NCBI GenBank assembly: GCA_021502835.1
Contig: JAKFGP010000002.1
Coordinates: 1-64,000 of the forward strand
Direction: 5' to 3'
Source of the DNA: Streptomyces thinghirensis
GTDB lineage: Bacteria; Actinomycetota; Actinomycetia; Streptomycetales; Streptomycetaceae
DNA length: 64,000 nucleotides
Made by a program: the position numbers and the translations under genes. This document shows positions 30,229-41,344 of this stretch, one piece after another. Positions within the stretch are counted from its first letter, which is position 1; the number at the start of each line of letters is the position of its first letter. Below the pieces are notes generated by a model. It worked only from the letters and a program-made list of their open reading frames with translations, did no database searches and was not told the origin of the DNA.

Positions 30229-31840
30229 TCAGTGCGAGGTGCCCGCCGTGGCCGGCGGCAGCTCCACCTCGACGCCGGGGTCGCCCGCGTCCGCCGTGTA
30301 GTCGCCGGGCTTGGTCTCGTCGACGCCGTCGGGGGCCTTCAGCGCCCGCATGACGAAGGTCAGGACCACGGTGACCAGGACGTTCAGCACGAAGGCGGTG
30401 AGGCCGATGTAGCCGATCTCGCCGATGCCCGGGATCTCCTCGGAGGAGCCGCCGAAGTGCTTCTGCGTCGGCGAGGGCGACACCGTAGGCGGCGACCGTG
30501 CCGTAGACCATGCCGACCGCCCAGCCGCCGAGCAGCGCCCAGCGGTGGAACCAGCGGGTGAACAGGCCGCCGACCAGGGCCGGGAAGGTCTGCAGGATCC
30601 AGATGCCGCCGAGCAGCTGGAAGTTGATCGCGACCGTCTTGTCCATGCCCAGGACGAAGACCAGCGCGCCCACCTTCACCAGCAGGGACGTCAGCTTGGA
30701 GACCTTCGTCTCCTGGGCCGGGGTGGCGTCCGGCTTGATGAAGTCCTTGTAGATGTTGCGGGTGAAGAGGTTCGCGGCCGCGATCGACATGATCGCCGCC
30801 GGGACCAGGGCGCCGATGCCGATCGCCGCGAAGGCCACGCCGGCGAACCAGTCCGGGAACATGTTCTCGAACAGCTGCGGGATCGCCAGCTGCCCGTTCT
30901 CCACCTTCACCCCCGCAGCGATCGCCATGAAGCCCAGCAGGGCGAGCAGGCCGAGCATCAGCGAGTACAGCGGCAGGATCGTGGTGTTGCGCCGGATCAC
31001 CTCACGGCTGCGCGAGGACAGCGTCGCGGTGATCGAGTGCGGGTACATGAAGAGCGCGAGCGCCGAGCCGAGCGCCAGGGTGGCGTACGTCCACTGGCCG
31101 CCGTGGTCCGGCACCAGTCCGCCCTTGCCCGACTCGCTGAACTTGTCGCCCGCCGCGGCGAAGATGTCGTCGAACCCGCCGAGCTTGATCGGGATGTAGA
31201 TGATCGCCACCGCGATCACGATGTAGATCAGCGTGTCCTTCACGAACGCGATCAGCGCGGGCGCGCGCAGTCCCGACGAGTAGGTGTACGCCGCCAGCAC
31301 GCCGAAGGCGATCAGCAGCGGCAGGTCCTTGATGAACCAGTTGGTGTCCTCACCGCCGCCGACGCCCATCACGTCGAGGACGGCCTGGATGCCGACCAGC
31401 TGGAGCGCGATGTACGGCATCGTCGCCAGGATGCCGGTGACGGCGACCGCCAGCGACAGCCCCTTCGAGCCGAAGCGGCCGCGCACGAAGTCCGAGGTCG
31501 TCACGTACCCGTGCTTGTGGGAGACCGACCACAGCCGCGGCAGGAAGGTGAAGATCAGCGGGTAGACCAGGATCGTGTAAGGCACCGCGAAGAAACCGGC
31601 CGCGCCCGCCGCGTAGATCGCCGCCGGTACGGCCACGAAGGTGTACGCGGTGTACAGGTCGCCGCCCAGCAGGAACCAGGTGACCCAGGTGCCGAACGAG
31701 CGGCCGCCGAGGCCCCACTCGTCGAGGCTCTGGTCGTTCGCGGCCCGGCGCCAGCGGGCGGCCAGGAAGCCCATCGCGGTGACGAGGACGAAGAAGAAGA
31801 TGAAGACGGCGAGTGCGACGCCGTTCACGCCGTCGTTCAC
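30229..31840 (-). CDS. mctP: MctP-like sodium:solute symporter (frameshifted near C-terminus)
   Basis: About 537 residues of the SSS family with 13 or so membrane helices. It begins GVALAVFIFFFVLVTAMGFL and carries the GLGGRSFGTWVTWFLLGGDL and ATLSSRSREVIRRNTTILPL blocks. Close relatives (MctP, SCO5229-type) take up monocarboxylates such as acetate, pyruvate or lactate; the substrate here is inferred. One break near 30475 precedes the cytoplasmic tail (DGVDETKPGDYTADAGD). Its start overlaps the stop of the DUF3311 gene. Confidence 0.88.
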
Positions 31841-32094
31841 TTGGCCCCGCCTTCCCGGCGGGCGCGCTGGTCACGCTGCCACAGCTTGTAGGCGATCACC
31901 GTGAGCACCGTGGAGATGAGCACCCACGCCATCTGGTACCAGTAGAAGAACGGGATGCCGATGAAGGCCGGGTCCGTCTTCGCGTACGAGCCGACCCACA
32001 GCATGGCGACGAACGGTGCGACAAGGCAGAGGCCGATGACGACGCGCACCGGCGTCACCGTCGGCCCTCTGCTCACTTCTGGGGCTTGTGACAT
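31837..32094 (-). CDS. DUF3311 small membrane protein
   Basis: An intact 85-residue protein with two membrane helices (VRVVIGLCLVAPFVAMLWVG and FFYWYQMAWVLISTVLTVIA) and a basic C-terminus. It is regularly encoded just before SSS-family permeases and overlaps mctP by four bases here, so it is probably an accessory subunit of that transporter. Confidence 0.85.
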   Translation of the reverse strand: MSQAPEVSRGPTVTPVRVVIGLCLVAPFVAMLWVGSYAKTDPAFIGIPFFYWYQMAWVLISTVLTVIAYKLWQRDQRARREGGAK

Positions 32095-32252
32095 GCGGTG
32101 GCTCCGTCCCCTCGCTGATCACCTCGTGCAGTGCGCACGAAATGTAGGTGACGGTGTCGATACAGCGGAAGACCTCGTCCGTATATCGGTCCTGAACTGC
32201 AACTTCGCGGTCACGCGTGCGGGGATTTGCCTGAAACGCCCCGCGGCCGGCG

Positions 32253-33053
<801 letters not shown>

Positions 33054-33150
33054 CTATCCCTGTCGGCCACGGCTCACATCGTGGCACGGCTCCGTGCCGG
33101 GTTGGCCCCGCACGCTCCGTGATCCCTTCTGTATACCTCCGGGGCCCTCG

Positions 33151-33166
33151 TTGGTCTAGTCCACAG
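33151..33166. promoter_or_regulatory. dre-like site 1, dasR side
   Basis: TTGGTCTAGTCCACAG resembles the DasR consensus (TGGTCTAGACCA core). It is 134 bp upstream of the dasR start codon, consistent with autoregulation. Its TGGTCTAGTCCACA core recurs exactly at 41012. Confidence 0.7.
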
Positions 33167-33341
33167 CGCCGACCGGCGTCGCTGGTACGCGCGTTCGGAA
33201 CGGTACCGGCACGTCGTTCGGCGGGCGGTGGTACACCCGGTGCCGGTCCGTCCGATCTGTCGCTTGCGCAATGAAAGGTCCCTGCATATCTCGGTCGCAT
33301 CACGGACGCGGGGAGGCCGGTTGAACACCCTTGACAGCCCT

Positions 33342-33357
33342 ATTGGTCTGGGCCAAG
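33342..33357. promoter_or_regulatory. dre-like site 2
   Basis: ATTGGTCTGGGCCAAG has the TTGGTCT...GGCCAA dyad of a dre site, with changes in the centre. It lies nine bases before the canonical site 3, so the two may be bound together. Confidence 0.6.
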
Positions 33358-33365
33358 CTCCCCGT

Positions 33366-33381
33366 ACTGGTCTACACCATT
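33366..33381. promoter_or_regulatory. dre site 3 of dasA
   Basis: ACTGGTCTACACCATT is the dasA operator sequence as I know it from S. coelicolor. It sits 92 bp before the dasA GTG. Confidence 0.9.
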
Positions 33382-33472
33382 GGTCCAGGTCCCGGCCCCA
33401 TGGGCGGTCCGCGTCGACGAGCAACCGCGGGGAGGCAGGGGGGTTGTGTGGCATCCCTGGAGGAGGGTTGGC

Positions 33473-34751
33473 GTGAAGCGCAAGCTGATAGCCGCGATCG
33501 GTATCGCGGGCATGATGGTCTCGGTCGCGGCATGCGGGGGCGACAGCGGCGACGACGGCAAGAAGGCCGGGGCGGACGGTTACGCCGGCGAGACGCTCAC
33601 CGTGTGGGTGATGGACGGTTCCTCGCCCGACGACTGGCAGGCGGACCTCGCCAAGGAGTTCGAGGCGAAGACCAAGGCCAAGGTCAAGTTCGAGATCCAG
33701 ACGTGGAACGGTATCCAGCAGAAGCTGACCACCGCGCTCTCCGAGGAGAACCCCCCGACGTCTTCGAGGTCGGCAACACCCAGACCCCGGCGTACGCCAA
33801 GACCGGCGGTCTCGCGGACCTCACCGACCTCAAGCGCCGAGATCGGCAAGGACTGGACCGAGTCCATCAACGAGTCCTCCGTCTTCGAGGGCAAGCAGTA
33901 CGCGGCGCCGTGGTTCGTGGTCAACCGCGTGGTCGTCTACAACAAGAAGGTGTGGGCGGACGCGGGCATCAAGGAAACGCCCAAGACCCGCGACGAGTTC
34001 TACGACGCCCTCAAGACGATCGGTGAGAAGACCGACGCCGAGCCGATCTACCTGCCGGGCCAGAACTGGTACCACTTCGTCGGTCTGGCGATCGGCGAGA
34101 GCGCCGAGCTGGTCAAGAAGGACGGCGACAAGTACGTCTCCAACCTGGACGACCCGAAGATCGCCGCCGCGATGGAGACCTACAAGAAGTTCCAGTCCCT
34201 CTCCAAGGCGCCCCAGGACAAGGACGAGGCCACCCCGCAACAGGGTGAGGTCTTCGCCAAGGGCAACGTCGGCTCCTTCATCGGCATGGGCTGGGAAGCC
34301 GCCACCGCGATCAAGGCCAACCCGAAGATCGAGAAGGACATCGGCTACTTAACCATCCCGGGTGAGACCGCCGACAAGCCCGAGGGCGTCTTCCTCGGCG
34401 GCTCCAACCTGGCCGTCGCCGCGGGCAGCAGAAGCTGGAACTCGCCAAGGAGTTCCCTGAAGATCGCGCTGTCCGACAAGTTCGAGGGCCAGCTGGCCAA
34501 GGCCAACGGCGTCACTCCGAACAAGGAGTCGCTGGTCACCAACCTGGAGGGCAACCCCGCTGCCGAGGCCGGTTCGCCGGCCGTCGCCTCCGGTGGCACC
34601 ACGCCGCTGATCCCGGAGTGGGCCGCGGTCGAGAACGCGCCCAACCCGATCAAGACCTACATGACCGCCGTGCTGAAGGGGAAGTCCCCCGGCCGAGGCG
34701 GCCAAGCAGGTCGAGGAAGAGTTCAACAAGCGCCTGTCGCAGCAGCAGTAG
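33473..34751 (+). CDS. dasA: DasA, chitobiose-binding lipoprotein (frameshifted)
   Basis: About 425 residues. The signal peptide KRKLIAAIGIAGMMVSVAAC ends in a lipobox, so it is anchored outside the membrane. The body is a family-1 solute-binding protein (TLTVWVMDGSSPDDW; YAAPWFVVNRVVVYNKKVWA; FAKGNVGSFIGMGWEAA). It binds N,N'-diacetylchitobiose for the DasBC importer. GTG 33473 follows GGAGGAGG. A TTA codon (GY-L-TIPG, 34349-34351) is in frame. Breaks fall near 33755, 33830, 34430 and 34690. Confidence 0.93.
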
Positions 34752-34863
34752 CACCGGGTGAGCCGGGGCGGGGTGGCCGGACGACGGCTCCTGCCCCGGC
34801 GACCGTACGCGAGTCGACGCGTACGCAGGCCCTCTCGTAGGCCGAGAAGAGAGATCGCGAGCA

Positions 34864-35851
34864 TGACCGTGCAGACCGAACGGCCGCCCTCCGGCCCGGC
34901 GGACGTCCGCAAGGCGGACGACGAGGGCAGCGGCGGGCCGAAGCAGAGAGCCGCGTCGCGCGTCGGCGCGCTCGCCCCGTACCTGTTGCTGCTGCCCGCC
35001 TGCGCGGCCACCGTGCTGCTGCTCGGCTGGCCGCTGCTGAAGGACCTCCTGCTGTCCTTCCAGAACCTCAACATGACGCAGCTGATCCAGCACGTCACCG
35101 AGTGGAACGGCGTCGACAACTACAAGGGAGACCCTCACCAGCGAGCACTTCTGGCGGGTCACCCTCCGCTCTGTCCTGTTCGCGGCGGTCAACGTCGCCC
35201 TGATCATGATCCTGGGCACCCTGGTCGGCCTGCTGCTCGCCCGTCTCGGCAAGCGGATGAGGTTCACCCTGCTGCTTGGTCTGGTGCTGGCCTGGGCCAT
35301 GCCGATCGTGGCCGCCACCACCGTCTACAAGTGGCTGTTCGCCCAGCGCTTCGGCGTCGTCAACTGGGTCCTGGACAAGCTCGGCTGGCACTCCATGGCC
35401 GACTACAGCTGGACCAGCAGCCAGATGTCGACCTTCTTCGTCGTCACCCTGCTGATCGTCTGGGGATCCATCCCGTTCGTCGCGATCAACCTCTACGCGG
35501 CGACCACCACCATCCCGAAGGAGCTCTACGAGGCCGCGTCGCTCGACGGAGCCGGCGCCTGGCGGAGCTTTCACCGCGGTCACCATGCCGTTCCTGCGGC
35601 CGTTCCTCTACGCGACGACCTTCCTGGAGATCATCTGGGTCTTCAAGGCGTTCGTTCAGGTCTACACCTTCAACCAGGGCGGACCCGACCGGCTCACCGA
35701 GATCCTGCCCGTCTACGCCTACGTCGAGGGCGTCGGCAACCAGCACTACGGTATGGGCGCGGCCATTGCCGTGCTGACTATCCTGATCATGCTCCGGTCT
35801 GACCGCCTACTACCTCGAGATCGTGCTCAAGCAGGGGAGGACGAGCTGTGA
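34864..35851 (+). CDS. dasB: DasB, ABC sugar permease (frameshifted)
   Basis: About 328 residues with six membrane helices (VGALAPYLLLLPACAATVLL; LLGLVLAWAMPIVAATTVYK). The EAA loop LYEAASLDGAGAWRSF...VTMPFLRP contacts the ATPase. With DasC it forms the membrane channel for chitobiose uptake. The energising ATPase (MsiK in S. coelicolor) is not encoded here. Breaks are near 35130, 35570 and 35795. It ends in an overlap with dasC. Confidence 0.92.
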
Positions 35852-36679
35852 AGCGCTCGCTCTTCGGCCGCCTGTGGCCCAACGCCACGGCCGTCGTCCT
35901 GTTCATCGGCTTCGTCTTCCCCGTGTACTGGATGTTCTCCACGGCCTTCAAGCCGACCGGCGACATCATCACGGAGGACCCGGTCTGGTTCCCGACCGAC
36001 TTCACCTTCGATCATTTCAAGACGGCGACCGAGGCCGACCACTTCTGGTCCTTCGTCACCAACTCGCTGACCGTCACCGTCCTCGCCGTCGTCTTCTCGC
36101 TGATCATCGCGCTGGCCGGCTCCTTCGCCCTGGCGCGGATGCGGTTCAAGGGGCGGCGTGGCTTCGTCATCGGCTTCATGCTGGCCCAGGATGGCGCCCT
36201 GGGAAGTCATGATCATCGCGATGTACATGATCGTGCGCGACGCGTCGATGCTGAACAGCCTCGTGCCGCTCACGCTCTTCTACATGATGATGATCCTGCC
36301 CTTCACCATCCTGACGCTGCGCGGCTTCGTCGCCGCCGTGCCGAAGGAGCTGGAGGAGTCGGCGATGGTCGACGGCTGCACCCGCAGCCAGGCGTTCCGC
36401 CGGGTCATCCTGCCGCTGCTCGCGCCGGGTCTGATGTCGACCTCGCTGTTCGGCTTCATCACCGCCTGGAACGAGTTCGCCCTGGTCCTGGTCCTGAACA
36501 AGGACGCCGAGGCCCAGACACTGCCGGTGTGGCTGACCAGTTTCCAGACCGTCTTCGGCGACGACTGGGGCGCGACCATGGCCGCCTCCTCCCTCTTCGC
36601 CGTCCCGATCCTGATCCTCTTCGTCTACCTCCAGCGCAAGGCCGTCAGCGGCCTGACCGCCGGCGCCGTGAAGGGATAA
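35848..36679 (+). CDS. dasC: DasC, ABC sugar permease (frameshifted once)
   Basis: About 277 residues starting GTG 35848 ([20 protein letters not shown]), overlapping the dasB stop (GTGA). It contains the EAA loop [20 protein letters not shown] and the second-half helices LYF-type [15 protein letters not shown] and [19 protein letters not shown]. It is the partner of DasB. One break lies near 36190. Confidence 0.92.
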
Positions 36680-36687
36680 CGCGACCG

Positions 36688-38182
36688 ATGACCACCATCG
36701 CCAGGGCCACCGACACCCTCACGCGCGACGCGCTCACCGTCCTCCAGCCCGGATTCACCGGCACCACCGCCCCCGACTGGCTGCTGCGCCGCCTCGGCGA
36801 GGGACTGGCCTCCGTCGGTCTGTTCGGGCGCAACATCGCCTCCGCCGAGCAGGTGGCCGCGCTGACCGCACAGCTGCGCGCCGAGCGCGAGGACGTGCTG
36901 GTCGCGATCGACGAGGAGAGCGGCGACGTCACCCCGGCTCGAGGTGCGCACCGGTTCCTCCTTCCCCGGCAACCTCGCCCTCGGTGCGGTGGACGACGTC
37001 GGGCTCACCCGGGAGGTGGCCGCGGAACTGGGCCGCCGGCTCGCCGCCTGCGGCGTCAACCTCAACTGGGCCCCGTCCGCCGACGTCAACTCCAACCCCG
37101 ACAACCCGGTCATCGGCGTGCGCTCCTTCGGCGCCGGCACCGACCTGGTCGCCCGGCACACCGCCGCCTACGTCACCGGCATGCAGTCGGCGGGCGTGGC
37201 CGCCTGCACCAAGCACTTCCCGGGCCACGGCGACACGGGCGTCGACTCGCACCACGCCATGCCGCTCATCGACGTGGACGCCGCGGTGCTGGCGGAACGC
37301 GACCTGGTCCCGTGCCAGCGCGGCCATCGCCGCCGGCAGCCGCGCGGTGATGAGCGCCCACATCCTGGTCCCGGCCCTGGACCCGGAGTACCCGGCAACG
37401 TTGTCCCGCAGCATCCTGACCGACCTGCTCCGCGGCGAACTGGGCTACGACGGCCTGATCGTCACCGACGGCATGGAGATGCGGGCCATCGCGGGCACGT
37501 ACGGCATCGAACGCGGCAGCGTCCTGGCCATCGCGGCCGGCGCCGACGCGATCTGCGTGGGCGGCGGGCTGTCCGACGAGGGGCACCGTGCGGCGGCTGT
37601 GCGACGCCCTGGTCGAGGCGGTCCGCGCGGGCGAGCTGCCCGGAGGACCGCCTGGCCGACGCGGCGGAACGCGTCCGCGCCCTGGCCCGCTGGACCGCGG
37701 CGCACCAGGCCGGCGCCGGGGCGGGGGAGTCCGAGGCCGACGACGTGGGTCTGCGCGCGGCCCGCCGCGCTCTGCGCGTCACCGTGGCCGACGACTTCGC
37801 CCCCCTCACCGAACCGCCGTACGTCGCCGCCCTCACCCCTGTCGCGAACATCGCGGTCGGCGACGAGACCCCCTGGGGCATCGCCGCCGAGCTCTTCCGC
37901 CTGCTTCCCGGCACGGAGACCGGCAGCTTCACCGGACCCGACGCCGGGCACGAGGTACTGGCGCGGCCGGTCCGCGCCGCGTCGTGGCCGTCGTCCGCGA
38001 CGAGCACCGGCACCCCTGGATGTCGGCGGCCCTGGACACCCTGCTGGCGGCGCGTCCCGACACGATCGTGGTCGAGATGGGCGTCCCTCGCGCAGAGTCC
38101 CGGGGCGCCCCTCCACCTGGCCACCCACGGCGCGGCCCGAGTCTGCGGCCGGGCGGCGGCGGAGGCGATCGCGGGCGTGTAG
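36688..38182 (+). CDS. dasD: DasD, GH3 beta-N-acetylglucosaminidase (frameshifted)
   Basis: About 498 residues. The GH3 N-acetylglucosaminidase signature [18 protein letters not shown] supplies the His/Asp dyad, and [10 protein letters not shown] holds the catalytic aspartate nucleophile. Without a signal peptide it is cytoplasmic and would split imported chitobiose into N-acetylglucosamine. It starts eight bases after dasC, so it is in the operon. Breaks lie near 36935, 37315, 37590, 37650 and 37980. Confidence 0.9.
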
Positions 38183-38270
38183 CGGCGGGTACACCGCTTC
38201 GCCGGGCTCCGCGTTGGCCGGCTCGGAGGCCGGGGCGTTCGCACGGCCGGGCTCCGGACGGTACGACGAA

Positions 38271-38303
38271 GGCGCCGGTCCCTCCTGGTGGGGGACCGGC
38301 GCC
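38271..38303. terminator. terminator after dasD
   Basis: Hairpin GGCGCCGGTCCCTCC / GGGGGACCGGCGCC in the gap between the convergent dasD and nagB genes. Confidence 0.75.
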
Positions 38304-38408
38304 TCTGGTTCGCGGTGTCGCACGTGACGGGTACGCCGGGCGGGCCCGTCCGGCGATGCGCGTGGGGCCGCCGTAAGAACACCGTGCTCCGCTCGCCGGT
38401 ACGGAGAA

Positions 38409-38439
38409 GGCGCCGAACCCCGTGGAGGGGATCGGCGCC
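38409..38439. terminator. terminator after nagB
   Basis: Hairpin GGCGCCGAACCCC / AGGGGATCGGCGCC. It reuses the same GGCGCC base as the neighbouring terminator and probably serves nagB on the minus strand. Confidence 0.7.
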
Positions 38440-38500
38440 CTTCGCCCGCACCGGCTGTCCGTGTCCGCCGGTCAGGGCCGGGGCGGGCTCGGATCCGGGC

Positions 38501-39283
38501 TCAGATTCCTGCCAGTCGGGCTTGTGGGCGTAGGTGTGCCGGAAGTAGTCGGCGAGCTTCAGCTTGGAGGCGGCGGCCTCGTCGACGACCACCGTGGCGT
38601 GCGGGTGCAGTTGGAGTGCGGAAGCCGGGCACCGGCGGCGACCGGGCCCTCGACACTCGCGGCGACCGCGTCCGCCTTGCCCTCGCCGGTGGCGAGGAGC
38701 ACCACGTGCCGGGCCTCCAGGATGGTGCCGATCCCCTGCGTGATCACGTGGTGGGGCACCTGCTCGATGTCACCGTCGGAAGCGCGCGTTGTCGACGCGG
38801 GTCTGCTCGGTGAGCGTCTTGATCCGGGTCCGCGAGGCGAGCGAGGAGCACGGCTCGTTGAAACCGATGTGCCCGTCGGTGCCGATGCCCAGCAGCTGGA
38901 GGTCGACCCCGCCGGTCCCGCCCAACGCCTTGTCGTACGCCTCGCACGCCCCTGCACGTCCGCGGCCGTGCCGTCGGGGCCCATGAACGCGTCCATGCCG
39001 ATCCCCAACGGTTCGAGCACCTCGCGTCGCAACACCGAGCGGTACGACTCCGGGTGCTCGGCGGGCAGTCCCACGTACTCGTCGAGCTGGGCGATCCGCG
39101 CCCGCGCGGTGTCCACGACGCCCGAGCGCACCTTGGCCGCCAGGTGCCTCGTACACGGGCAGCGGCGTCGAGCCGGTGGCCACCCCGAGCAGGGCGTCGG
39201 GCTTGCGTCGGAGCAGCTGTGCCCATGGCTTCGGCTATCAGCTCGCCGCCTGCCTTGGCGTCCGGAACGATGACAACTTCCAC
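38501..39283 (-). CDS. nagB: NagB, glucosamine-6-phosphate deaminase (frameshifted)
   Basis: 261 codons in span, the family length. It has [20 protein letters not shown] at the N-terminus, [14 protein letters not shown] (phosphate loop), [20 protein letters not shown] and [19 protein letters not shown] (active-site region). It deaminates glucosamine-6-phosphate to fructose-6-phosphate, removing the DasR ligand. GTG 39283 is the start. The tail reads [13 protein letters not shown], and a lost G restores a normal WQGI stop at 38501. Several breaks occur throughout. Confidence 0.93.
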
Positions 39284-39346
39284 GCTTGCCTGCCGTTTCG
39301 AAGAGAGGACTCACCCGGGGTCCGGGACTGGCTGTGTGGGGCCCTA

Positions 39347-39362
39347 TGTGGTTTAGACCAAT
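39347..39362. promoter_or_regulatory. dre site upstream of nagB
   Basis: TGTGGTTTAGACCAAT contains the TGGT-TTAG-ACCA dyad of a DasR box, 64 bp before the nagB start. Confidence 0.85.
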
Positions 39363-39415
39363 CTAGCAGAGCTGGGCCCGGCGAGCGCGTCGAAGCGGTC
39401 AGGTGGGTGGCGGTG

Positions 39416-40176
39416 TCAGGTCAGTGAACCTCCCGTCGCGTCCACCCAGCTTCCCGTGACCCACCGGCCCCCGTGCGAGGCGAGGAAGGCGACCACGTCG
39501 GCCACTTCGGCCGGCGCCCCCACCCCGCCCAGCGCGGAGAGCGCCGCCGCCCGGTCCCAGCCGTCCGGGCTCCCGTGCAGCAGCCCGGCGGTGTTGTCGG
39601 TTTCGATGATGCCGGGTGCCACCGAGTTCACCGTGATGCCGCTGGGTGCCCAGCACCTTGGAGAGATCACGCGAGAACACGTCCAGCGCGCCCTTCGTCA
39701 TCGAGTACGCCATGTTGTCCGGCAATCGCGCGTGCGGGACAGCCCCGAGGAGATGTTGATGACCCGGCCGCCGTCGCGCAACCGGCCCATACCGTGCTTG
39801 AGGGATGAAGAACGGTGCCTTCACGTTGACGGTGAGACCGCGTCGTACTCCTCCTCCCCTATCTCCCGATGGGGCGCGTACTGCCGATTCCGGCGTTGTT
39901 CACCAGGACGTCCACGCCGTCGGCGTGCCGGTCGAACTCCTCCCACAGGGCCCGGCGGCCCCGGGGCGCCCAGGTCGGCCCCGATCGCGAACGTCGAGCT
40001 GCCCGCCGCCCTGATCGCGGCGACCGTCTCTTCGCCGCCGCCTCGTTCCTGCCGTAGTGCACCGCGATCCGTGCGCCGTCCCGGCCCAGTCGCCCGCTCG
40101 CGATTCCCCGCCCGATGCCCTGCTCGCCCCCGCTGACGAGAGCCGTCCTGCCCGCAAGCACGCCCCGCACGCCCAT
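39416..40176 (-). CDS. short-chain dehydrogenase/reductase (frameshifted)
   Basis: About 253 residues of classical SDR. It has the Rossmann motif [35 protein letters not shown], the catalytic [15 protein letters not shown] (YxxxK) and the C-terminal PGIIETDN. The substrate is unknown. Five single-base breaks occur. A TetR gene is divergent across a 95-bp gap that holds a palindrome, so the pair probably forms one regulatory unit. Confidence 0.85.
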
Positions 40177-40193
40177 GTCGGCACCCCTTCGTA

Positions 40194-40217
40194 TTTCTCT
40201 ATCGGTTGCTACAGAAA
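40194..40217. promoter_or_regulatory. candidate TetR operator between SDR and TetR genes
   Basis: TTTCTCTATCGGTTGCTACAGAAA in two halves: TTTCTcTA...TAcAGAAA, an imperfect 24-bp palindrome lying 18 bp upstream of the SDR start codon. Location between a TetR gene and its divergent neighbour is typical for the cognate operator. Confidence 0.5.
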
Positions 40218-40271
40218 GGACCGTACAGCACCCCGGCGACATTTCTCTAGCGCCCGCGCAAAATGCACTCC

Positions 40272-40916
40272 ATGGTGAGCGGTGGGAAGAGCGGACAAGC
40301 GGAGGCGCCGACTCCGAGCGCCGCGCCAGGGGATGGGGCCGCCCCCGCTCCTTCGACCGGGCGACGGCCCTGGAGAAGGCGCTGATGGCGTTCTGGGAGC
40401 ACGGTTACGAGGCCACGTCGGTCTCGGATCTCACGCGGGTCATGGATATCGGCGCCCCGAGCCTCGTATGCCGCCTTCGGCGACAAGCGCTCGCTCTTCG
40501 AGGAGGTCGTCCAGGAGTACGGCGTGCGGTACGGCTCGTTCGGCGGCCGCGCCCTCGCCGAGGAGCCGACCGCCCGCGCGGGGGTGGAGCGGATGCTGCG
40601 CGAGGCCGCCGTCGAGTACACGGCTCCCGGCCGGCCGCACGGCTGCCTCGTCATCCACGCGGCCGCCAACTGTTCGACCGCCGAGGTCGAGGAGTCCCTG
40701 CGGGAGCGGCGCAACGGCAACATCGCCGCGATCGAGGACCGGATCGGCGCCGACGTGGTCGCGGGCGTGCTGCCGCCGGACACCGACGCGGCCGCCCTCG
40801 CCCGGCACACCGGCGCCATGATCCAGGGCATGTCGCAGCAGGCGCGCGACGGCGCGAGCCGGGTGGAGCTGGAGGCGCTCGCGGAAATTGCCCTGGCCGT
40901 CTGGCCCCGTGTGTGA
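40272..40916 (+). CDS. TetR-family regulator (frameshifted, start uncertain)
   Basis: The DNA-binding domain reads [40 protein letters not shown] and, after a shift near 40465, [19 protein letters not shown]. The ligand domain ([40 protein letters not shown]) ends ALAVWPRV at 40916. This is the AcrR/TetR_C-type subgroup often paired with SDR or cupin enzymes. No start codon exists in the main frame; ATG 40263, ATG 40272 or GTG 40282 would each need one indel. Confidence 0.8.
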
Positions 40917-41010
40917 GCCAACGGGGTTAGGCTTTGGCCGGGCGTTCGGATGTCCGAGTAGTCGACGGAACGCGACAACCGCAAACACCGTCCGCCGCAT
41001 GGACACGATG

Positions 41011-41026
41011 AGTGGTCTAGTCCACA
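41011..41026. promoter_or_regulatory. additional dre-like site
   Basis: AGTGGTCTAGTCCACA shares TGGTCTAGTCCACA with the dasR-side site at 33151. It lies in the 428-bp gap between the TetR gene and the sensor kinase gene, in which I see no other feature. Confidence 0.6.
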
Positions 41027-41344
41027 ATGGCGACTGAGACACTTGCCGTGACACTCACGCAAGGTGATCGTCAGGCTTCCGCCTTCCCCGCACAGGAGGG
41101 CGGACCGAGGAACCGGTGCTCTCTGCCCTGACTGCTCCGGGTCCTCATCCCTTCGGCCGACCGGGGACCGCACACCCCGCGGCCGTTGTTGCTCCGGGCT
41201 GCGGTGCCGGGAGGGTTGAGGGTCCCTCTCAGGCGCCGCGCCCGCGGGTATTTCGAGGGCCGGTCAGGGGCTGGACCCGAAGCGGGGACGGTGGGATCCG
41301 GCTGCTTTCGATCGCTGTCCGAACCGCCAGGTACGCTCAGCCAC

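Noticed and set aside
30425..31891. A 488-residue plus-strand frame opposite mctP
   Set aside because: Charged low-complexity sequence (Arg, Asp, Gln, His) typical of an antisense frame of a membrane protein; the minus-strand gene is clear.
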